From Halocafeteria seosinensis (taxonomy: Eukaryota; Sar; Bigyra; Bicosoecida), in NCBI GenBank assembly GCA_001687465.1, contig LVLI01000173.1, positions 104,103 to 168,102 of the forward strand: a stretch of 64,000 nucleotides of DNA, read 5' to 3'. The translations under genes and the position numbers were made by a program. Positions 55,501 through 62,500 of this stretch are shown here, piece by piece. A model generated the notes under the pieces. It was not told the DNA's origin. It searched no databases and was given only the letters and a program-made list of their open reading frames with translations. Each line of letters begins with the position of its first letter. Positions within the stretch are counted from its first letter, which is position 1.

Positions 55501-55908
55501 GCTGCGCTCGTTATATTCTTCTCCCAAACTCCAGCTCGGCTTCTCTTGCTCATCAACACCCCCACGGGCAATCTTCTGCTCATTCCCGATCGGAGTAACT
55601 TTAGCAGCCACAGTGGAACTTCGAGTAGTTGCTTTATCACCTTGAACCAAGGTGCATTGGTGATGCCCCACTAACGGACAATACCCCCTCAAGGTGGAGG
55701 AGTCAGTGCCAGAATTCCACTTCTGTGCCACTTCATTTAGTAGTACAGCTTGTCCGTCGTGACGATGGAGCGCACCGCATTCCTCATGATGAGCTGTACG
55801 TTTGCTACTGCATTGTTCCATAGTGGAGAGAACTCTGCTTGAATACTGCCGTTTAGCACAGTCGCCACAGGCACAGTGGGGTTCCTGTCCCGCTGGCATC
55901 ACCTGCAT
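46531..55908 (-). CDS. Six-module GLUG receptor-like protein with membrane helix and conserved cytoplasmic tail (class A)
   Basis: 3125 residues from the ATG at 55908 (the open frame starts at a TTG further up), no intron. N-terminal 260 residues are polar with two hydrophobic stretches, the second (IHICFLAVLTSSYQSVC) right before the first cap RDLREV. Six GLUG modules begin near residues 262, 641, 996, 1483, 1860 and 2243, each with cap Cys pair, IRNV/INLH segment, GGFI signature, GLUG repeats and W...P.L.F closing. A Ser/Thr/Pro stalk (about 2670-2755), a helix (SLIAGFILLLFLFIGYRRTR, about 2765-2784) and a 340-residue tail follow, with DPSELYATQLGIPTSKF, VKVVSINKPNVG, WKARLLAEPPPLVEVKV and KKEFAQTLPSG. 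The ectodomain from module 2 onward is almost identical to the next gene; the tail is not. Likely a cell-surface receptor or adhesin; ligand and signalling unknown. Confidence 0.85.
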   Translation of the reverse strand: MQVMPAGQEPHCACGDCAKRQYSSRVLSTMEQCSSKRTAHHEECGALHRHDGQAVLLNEVAQKWNSGTDSSTLRGYCPLVGHHQCTLVQGDKATTRSSTVAAKVTPIGNEQKIARGGVDEQEKPSWSLGEEYNERSPPHDRQLFRKHESIASCLTYDSLRTSATRRSTCVSTIDPAGRNDVSKVEQEGSLEHDAGGYKNPSGWKRVLFLSALVTILLSDLIKATTKRQRQRKPLFKHPASSIHICFLAVLTSSYQSVCSRDLREVVLANNSSCIVFDPGEKMFLLQCDFSWSAFGYTSDDYIQLTLNETFEGNDYIIDLERTDAFKGLFEVGQHVTSFEEAPLIRNVHLEHGSIEPQAGYILRNGQTFGKILSCSSTGEITDGGGGICGANCGHGGGRVKITNSFSHGQVNGKGSGGIVGQKAASNRGRLEVIRSFSRGNIGCPGSGGILGKLAASDEGLVFVWECYSTGMIQADGGGICGSSCGSNGGTVSIKDCYSTGDLLWGDVGGICGANPGMSGGIIQIENVYSSGERQDPPARRLERTDSPIEISHPQIYIRFSAPSPEKLIGNNAAYISCSIGNADSLNAIQGSLLHSFGLQRWSDNIWMVPTNDRFPELQFQKHNVSSGDPQPNSLSRTHYRSDIRSFVNDEGIVPCLMYNISTYTFEQTCSFLWSDYFDPSSFITLNAGEAFDGGGYEIALQCVDGFEGIFVVNSSVSSVREAPIIRNVHTRDGQTGDNGSFLVRSWQRFFRMESCSSSGTSAGTNSGGLCGRRCGSSGGHIEILDSISTGAIEGDGAGGITGSEPSAWGGYAAISRSSSSGRIKGGGAGGVCGSFAAKNGTAQIEQCYTIGYAIGDRSGGISGSFAASSDGMLGVRNSYTTGDIKGDYSGGILGGYTAVWNGSVSITNCYASGDMYEKVGGGILGSMETGSPDVELKYSVSWSQPVVGFGSSPRIVGLARNVSMIQGKLYKLNGVSRWPSDVWMHRNTEPPIFWFQARTGDRRASVIAGRDPCFEYRKCSGEKIENLEAVIVLKMDCHWKDSNYTDDAYISLRADETIDGGHSVINLSATSEFAGLFAIDRSVDSIDKAPMVRDVATVNGIVADTGGFILREETQYAIVFGCSSTGAINGWGAGGICGYKCGSRGHVQIMTCSSFGEITGDHAGGIVGSDFASENGVGIVSGAMRSPTRGTVSMSSSSPCDAPAEPLASSTHEDGLEGLSNSMSNGHVQGYKAGGIAGSDTGKSKGSVCIFRSASLGNIEGTSSGGIVGDNAGLERGSVTVSQAYSEGSIKCRGGGGICGADTGANGGSVEIRNSYSRGDILGKEAGGLCGHRAGIDGGRLLIHTSYASGMVKEEDRSGGMLATVSDGLNIWRPAEHVEIKYSVSSPPISGQSTGELITVSEGNSDDLDDIDSRLYQFGENVQWSSAIWQCVMDEPPILSFQDRELPTLRPLLDRKSRLECASARHPPVSRELVQQQSVSADEARDMADSFRDNDDECIHYNGSKLLFQLVCENLVWREYNQGKAYITLAPGEVFDGNNHRINLWTIKTFRGLFAISNWGIHRFSEAPRIINLHTDGGKTVPGGGFIVRKGQTNFTVDSCSSSGTIDRLGGGIAGCNTTGGEFDYRPSKAVLSNCYSTGKIGGDGAGGIVGARAGRSFKGKVAISKSYSTGAIEDGGSGGIIGQASGSVEISECFSLGNIGSESGGIGGQKTGTGTNPGTTIADSYSRGEISGWKSGGILGKKTGLVSIERAYASGSIVDGAAGIMWEAIDSVNIKLAVALPPLFSEGFQNITATGNSDQLSSIRGQLYNVSSAASEYRWSETIWVAGSAGEFPYLRYQIGESANSSLSHLSRDEWPQVRQDLRTSVLDGTEISECITYEHAIRRFQLTCDFEWGRYYSGSMYLSLKAYEIFEGNNYLIHLSDSKQFNGIFSVDRESVTSFDEAPIIRNVGTVGGATNTDGGFILRKNQMFAVIECCGSRGTIGGVNYPGGGGICGSKCGSYGGHVVIRKSTSFGNITGDGAGGIVGREAGAHRGRIDIENCYSGEDGGDILGSQAGGILGKRAASDNGTVVVLASFSAGAIKGQGSGGICGGDLGSYHGVGSILDCYTTGIISGDEAGGISGAQTASHGGQVLILNSYASGKTEGNSSGGLVGFLGVSVGRSIQIRNSLYCAPPVADANITGKFVQLENSDGLSAVNDSLNIPGGIVAKWSNDTWHKEGDSLPILKFEKEEYNTSCGRPLLTGDRRQMITHQGKEGCISHLPEEMLFVLTCSFRWRDVYDNEAYISLRKNETFEGNDYEMDMRSVFEFSGLIGGDTSNSVEVPRSSLSIRQLENSGDSNTNNGYGTITVQNVHMKNGGTSSGGGFIVQGGPGNFVIENSSSTGYIARRAGGICGENAGGKGGHVQVVNSSSTGTIGARGGGIFGRRTAEDGGFADVNSCSSTGTIHGENAGGICGSLAGANKGLVRVFQSFSEGEVKSVSGGGIVGPRSAFDHGSVYISQCYTNGNISGLFSGGIAGSSAARRYGHLIIVNSYTTGCTVGEAAGGICGWGTGLHGGNVTVRNVYSSGYPDIHSGPVFGTVAVPMKSVFDSQFTEPNLVELKFSVYRGENRRTPSCEVANQTILIERGNSPNLEDITGQLYVHDNLWSWSEDIWTVHQYDEPPALAFEGKQPVPRPSQSSSPSISPSASFPATTITAMVSSSGTPVTKRMISATPISTVGISSATSTVSSTMANESSDGGTSLGQERSAADPQSTVSAILAPSLIAGFILLLFLFIGYRRTRNQTLSKKFRDPSELYATQLGIPTSKFTVSSGDMDARPSAIGQSAVSSSSSVGTRKSNTGSLIQGQQSAVRTKNITGEENVAHLNPLSSSSSRALPSVEMDRDRKRTQATSKAQEQTLKARIVEYVSSSQISTGNTSADDPELGAAATVDDSTIPQVMFVDLETYASPASKVKVVSINKPNVGEGRKSVSGNCTVQVALASSIDKSDMRTADRMKLKLRQWKARLLAEPPPLVEVKVNNDEDGETKRNQAVAAAAGLPQLQYARKRGSIRSSISAEAKHERYNSHKGLNKGRGAKKEFAQTLPSGPGNTKDDSSEPVEPGDTNAPSSTPVNLRSVRKGRRARRK
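48088..53973. repeat. Near-identical tandem copy, left member
   Basis: Pairs with 58115-64000 at a constant offset of 10,027 bases (checked at 48121, 51001, 53341 and through matching open frames), so there is no net indel over 5.9 kb. Lines compared by eye differ by about one to five bases per 60-120. Similarity drops sharply below about 48088, within the last module. Confidence 0.9.
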
Positions 55909-56599
55909 TTCGATACACACAACGTTATGCACTCTATTCCAAAAAGTCTCCGTTCGTGTAACCAATAAACTATCCTATGGCAAAAATATAGCCTATATAC
56001 TGTAGCCCAGGGACTTCATGTACGCCACGAATGAAAAAAGTTGTTGAAGGTCGCATGCCTGCTTGCGATCAAGACCGTGTGAAACATGGAGACGCGAGAT
56101 ATCTTCTTAAAGAAAAAGGATGCAAAGGAAAACAGGTTTCTTCAGCTATGTCTACCAGTAGGTAAAACATGAGACATGCAAGGAGAAGGCCGGCCCAAGG
56201 GAGAAAGGAAGTTTTAACGGCTCGCAAAGTGGAGCCGTTAAGCGGCTCGGCAAACCACAACAACAGCACCAGCATGCTGCCATAGATGGCAACCAACCAC
56301 CACTACTGGAAGTTCGGTTTTGTGTTCTAGATATTCTGATCATACGCTCAAAACTTCGCGCGACCAAGATACGGGCACTCTTGGGTACCGACAGCGCGGC
56401 GGAGAGGGAGTCACACGGGCAAAAGGCTCACCAGAAGCATATACAGTATAGGTACAATAACCACGGTACAAAGCACAAGATCGTACAAGGCAGGTGCGTG
56501 CGTACGTCATCGCTGGTTTGCCACTCTAAAGAATTTCAGCAAAAAAAAGATGCTTCAACCGATTCCCCAACGGTAGGTCACGAACGACTCACCAACACC
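55909..56599. other. Intergenic, nothing recognised
   Basis: About 690 bases between the two six-module-type genes, including the promoter of the left one. Short hydrophobic frames at 56069-56367 lack an ATG and are not supported. Confidence 0.5.
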
Positions 56600-59500
56600 C
56601 TACTTCACCTGAGTCCGTCGGCTACCTTGTCGCATGTCTCTCAAGCTTAGCCTTGCCGATTTCTTCAGGGAGTTTGAAGCAGTACTGCCGAATTTCAAAG
56701 CACCATCGTCCGTCTCCGACACGTCGTACTCCGAAATAGCAGAACCAGACGGAAGTGCTTGTCCAAATTCTTTCTTTGCAACTTTTTTCCTTTTAAATCC
56801 CCTACTGGAATTGTAATGCTGGTTTGTAGCGTCAGCGGAGAATGGATTTCTTCCCTTTTTCGTCCCATACTGACACTGGGTAACCGGTTGTGCCCGCTTT
56901 TTCTCTTCTCGATCAGAGTTATCCTCCTTTTCCATTTCTATCTCAACCAAAGGCGGTGGTTCCGCCAATACCCTCGCCTTCCACTGCCGGATTCTAAGCT
57001 TCATTGTATCCGCTCTTCGCATGTCTGGATTCTCGATCGAACTTGCCAATGCAACTTGAATAGTCCCCCCTGAAGATTTGTGGCCTTGTCTTACGTTTGG
57101 TGTGTTGACAGATACAACCTTTACGGTGCTTGACTCGGGTCCGCGAGATGCCAAATCAACAAACTTCACCTGAGGTATAGCAGAATCATCCACAGCCGTG
57201 GGAGATCCAATTTCCGCGTCTGTTGTGGATGCTTTCCCGGTTAGAATGTTAGAGGGTTTCAGACGTTTAATAACCCTGGCGCTCTGCTTCTCCTCTTGGG
57301 GTTTGGCTGTTGTTTGAGTTTGCTGCTTGTCTCGATCCATACTAGGGGACTGGACTGCTCGACTCGGAACGGATGCGAGCGGATTGGCATGCGCTATACT
57401 CCCTTCCTCGAGCACAACATCCTTGCGTTGGACGCCAGACTGTTGCACATGGTTTACGCGGCTACTCTTACTTTGCCAAGCCATCAGACTGAAGCTACTC
57501 GAAACGGCATCGCCTACAGTCACTGGTACTGCTCCCATATCGCCTGAAGAAATACTGAATTTGTTAGCCGGGATACCCAAATGGACAGCGTATAATTCCG
57601 CAGGGTCTCTGACATTCTTAGCAATAATCTGGTTGCGGGTGCGTCGGTAGATAATGAAAAAAAGAAGCACCAATGCTAGCCCTATGATAAAGCCTGGAGG
57701 TAGAACTGTGGAAACTGGGACGGGTTCACCAACTGTAGGCCACCCTTCTCGTATAGAGCCAGTATCATCGGAGGTCGTTCCGTTTCTCCCAGTCCTAGAT
57801 GGACTTCCAGTTGTAATAATGGACGGTGTACTTGATTGGGAAACCGTAACAGTTCCCGTTGCCTTTACAGTAGATGAGGGGCTCGGGGAAATGGATGGAG
57901 AATTGCTTGAAGCTGGAGCAGTTTTCTTTCCTTCGAAGGCTAATGAAGGTGGTCTATCGTGTCGGTATATCATCCAAACATCTTCAGACCAACGTTGCAA
58001 ATTCGCGAACACGTAAAGTCGACCAACGATGTCGCCGACAGTTGGAGAGTTCCCCTTCTGCACTAAAACAGTCTGATTAGTCGCTTCAAAACTTGGTGCC
58101 CTCCCATTGTTTCCTCGATACACCGAAAACTTCAGCTCCACCAAGTTAGGTTCAGTGAACTGACTGTCAAAGACGGACTTCATCGGCACTGCAACACTTC
58201 CAAATACAGGTCCAGAATGAATATCGGGATAGCCTGATGAATAAACATTACGAACTGTAATATTTCCCCCATGGAGACCTGTACCCCACCCGCAAATTCC
58301 TCCAGCGGCTTCACCAACAATACCTCCTGTAGTATAGCTGTTCACGATAATCAGGTGTCCATATCTCCGGGCAGCCGAGCTACCAGCAATCCCACCACTG
58401 AAAAGCCCGCGGATATTCCCATTTGTATAGCACTGAGATATGTACACCGAACCATGGTCAAACGCAGGCCGTGGTCCAACTATCCCGCCACCCGAGACAG
58501 ACTTCACTTCTCCTTCCGAGAACGACTGAAACACGCGTACCAACCCTCTGTTGGCACCAGCTAGACTACCGCAAATTCCGCCTGAATTTTCCCCATGGAT
58601 CGTCCCAGTTGAGGAACAACTATTCACGTCAGCAATGCCTCCATTTTCTGCAGCCCGTCGACCAAATATTCCTCCGCCACGAGCACCAATGGTCCCAGTT
58701 GAGGATGAATTTACAACCTGCACATGCCCTCCATTTCCTCCGGTATTTTCGCCGCATATACCCCCAGCGCGACGAGCTATATATCCTGTAGAGCTAGAAT
58801 TCTCGATGACGAAATTGCCTGGACCGCCTTGGACAATGAACCCGCCTCCAGAAGATGTCCCTCCGTTCTTCATATGCACATTCTGCACTGTTATGGTTCC
58901 GCAATCGCTTTTGGTGTTAGAATCCCCCGAATTCTCCAATTGGCGGATTGATAAAGATAAACGTGGAAACTCAACACTGTTACTGGTATCACCACCAATT
59001 AACCCTAGAAACTCAAACACACTCCTCATGTCAATTTCATAGTCATTTCCCTCGAATGTTTCGTTCTTCCTCAAAGATATATAAGCCTCGTTGTCGTAAA
59101 CGTCCCTCCATCGAAATGAGCACGTCAGCACAAATAGCATTTCCTCAGGGAGATAAGAAATGCATCCTTCGTTTCCCTGACGTATTATCATTTGTCGACG
59201 GTCACCGGTCAATAGAGGTCTCCCGCAGCTAGTGTTATATTCCTCTTTCTCAAACATTAGAATCGGTAAACTATAGCCTGCTTTATGCCAAGTATCATTC
59301 GACCATTTTGCCACTATTCCGCCAGGAATATTGAGACTATCATTCACTGCAGACAGCTCGTCGGAGTTTTCTAGTTGAACAAATTTCCCAGTCATGTTTG
59401 CATCGGCAACTGGTGGCGCACAGTATAAAGAGTTCTTAATCTGGATGGACCTACCAACACTAACACCCAAGAAGCCAACGAGCCCACCACTGCTAGTGCC

Positions 59501-62500
59501 TTCTGTTTTTCCAGATGCGTAACTATTCAAAATAAGAACCTGTCCTCCATGGCTAGCCGTTTGTGCTCCAGATATTCCTCCTGCTTCATCACCTGAGATG
59601 ATACCGGTTGTATAGCAATCTAATATGCTGCCGACACCGTGATAGGATCCTAAGTCCCCACCACATATCCCACCGCTTCCCTGTCCCTTTATGGACCCCG
59701 CAGAGAACGAGGCTAAAACAACGACTGTCCCATTGTCTGAAGCCGCTCGCTTGCCTAAAATGCCACCCGCTTGGGAACCTAGAATGTCCCCTTCGTCTTC
59801 TCCACTGTAACAATTCTCAATGTCGATACGACCTCGGTGAGCTCCAGCTTCCCTACCAGCTATCCCTCCTGCTCCATCACCTGTAATGTTACCGAACGAG
59901 GTGGATTTCCGAATAACAACGTGCCCTCCATAGCTTCCACATTTTGATCCACAAATCCCTCCACCTCCCGGATAGTTGACTCCACCAATGGTCCCTCTCG
60001 AACCACAACACTCAATTACAGCAAACGTTTGATTCTTTCGAAGAATGAACCCTCCGTCCGTATTTGTGGCACCGCCGACAGTTCCAACATTCCTAATAAT
60101 TGGCGCTTCGTCAAACGAGGTCACGCTTTGACGGTCCACCGAAAATATGCCGTTGAATTGCTTGCTGTCACTAAGATGGATTAGATAGTTGTTTCCCTCA
60201 AATACCTCATATGCTTTCAACGAGAGATACATGCTTCCGCTATAGTACCTTCCCCATTCGAAATCGCAAGTCAATTGAAACCTCCTTATAGCATGCTCAT
60301 ACGTTATACACCCCGATATTTCAGTTCCATCCAAGACTGAGGTCCGCAGATCTTGTCGAACTTGGGGCCACTCGTCTCGGGATAAATGAGGAAGAGATGA
60401 GTTGGCGGATTCCCCGATTTGGTAACGCAAATATGGGAACTCACCCGCGGGCCCGGCCACCCAGATCGTCTCAGACCATCTATGTTCAGACGCTGCAGAC
60501 GATACGCTGTACAATTGCCCTCTAATTGAACTCAACTGATCTGAATTACCCGTCGCAGTAACGTTTTGAAACCCCTCTGAGAATAAAGGAGGCAGCGCAA
60601 CCGCTAACTTGATATTGACCGAATCAATTGCTTCCCACATGATTCCTGCGGCGCCGTCAACGATACTTCCAGAAGCATAAGCCCGCTCTACCGAGACTAA
60701 ACCAGTCTTCTTGCTAAGGATACCCCCTGATTTCCAACCACTGATTTCTCCACGTGAGTACGAGTCTGCGATTGTAGTGCCAGGGTTCGTACCCGTACCC
60801 GTCTTTTGACCTCCTATCCCACCACTCTCACTTCCAATATTACCCACAGAAAAACATTCCGATATCTCTACGGAGCCCGATGCTTGTCCAATGATTCCGC
60901 CGCTGCCACCGTCTTCTATAGCGCCTGTCGAGTACGATTTTGAAATCGCTACCTTCCCTTTGAACGAACGACCAGCCCGGGCACCCACTATGCCTCCTGC
61001 TCCATCACCTCCTATTTTCCCAGTCGAGTAGCAGTTGGACAACACAGCTTTACTTGGTCGATAATCAAACTCACCACCAGCGGTATTACGCCCAGCGATT
61101 CCACCCCCCAAACGATCTATCGTACCGGAGGAGCTACATGAATCAACTGTAAAATTGGTTTGACCTTTACGTACGATAAACCCGCCCCCGGGAACCGTCT
61201 TGCCACCGTCAGTATGTAAGTTGATGATGCGCGGTGCCTCACTAAACCGATGAATTCCCCAATTACTGATTGCAAACAATCCTCTGAAGGTTTTTATAGT
61301 CCAAAGATTAATGCGATGATTATTTCCATCAAAGACTTCTCCAGGAGCGAGAGTAATGTATGCCTTCCCTTGGTTATATTTTCGCCACACAAGGTTCTCG
61401 CAAACCAGTTGAAACAATAGTTTACTACCATTGTAGTGAATGCACTCATCGTCGTTGTCTCGAAAAGAGTCAGCCATATCCCGAGCCTCATCTGCGGATA
61501 TGCTTTGTTGTTGGACCAGTTCTCGGGGTACCGGCGGATGCCGTGCCGACGCACACTCCAAACGAGATTTCCGATCAAACAGCTGACGAAGAGTGGGCAA
61601 CTCCCGATCCTGAAAAGACAGGATAGGAGGCTCGTCCATTACACACTGCCAAATAGCGCTAGACCATTGTACGTTCTCTCCAAATTGATACAGACAACTA
61701 TCAATATCATCTAGATCATCTGAATTGCCTTCGGAGACAGTAATCAGTTCCCCCGTGCTTTGGCCAGAAATGGGTGGAGAAGAGACGGAGTACTTAATTT
61801 CTACATGCTCTGCTGGCCTCCATTTGTTAAGCCCATCGGATACTGTCGCCAACATTCCACCACTTCGATCTTCTTCTTTGATCATGCCAGAAGCGTAACT
61901 CGTGTGAATCAGTAGCCTGCCTCCATCGATTCCAGCGCGATGCCCGCAGAGACCACCGGCTTCCTTCCCCAATATATCACCACGTGAATAGGAATTGCGA
62001 ATTTCCACGCTTCCACCGTTCGCTCCTGTATCAGCTCCACAGATGCCCCCACCTCCTCTACACTTAATGCTACCTTCCGAGTACGCTTGCGAAACCGTTA
62101 CACTCCCGCGCTCCAGCCCGGCGTTGTCGCCGACAATACCGCCACTGTAAGTTCCTTCGATGTTTCCTAGTGAAGCCGAACGGAAGATACACACGTTCCC
62201 TTTTGATTTACCGGTATCACTTCCCGCGATACCACCTGCTTTGTAGCCTTGAACGTGGCCATTCGACATAGAGTTTGAGAGTCCTTCTAGACCATCTTCG
62301 TGAGTAGAGGACGCCAGAGGCTCCGCAGGGCCGTCACATGGAGACGAAGAACTCATACTAACGGTACCTCTTGTGGGTGACCGCATGGCACCCGAAACTA
62401 TACCGACGCCATTCTCAGAGGCAAAATCGCTACCCACAATCCCTCCGGCATTATCTCCCGTGATCTCTCCGAACGAAGAGCACGTCGTGATTTGAACGTG

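Noticed and set aside
56069-56367. Two overlapping short hydrophobic minus-strand frames
   Set aside because: Neither begins with ATG and both lie in the gap between the tandem receptors; likely chance.
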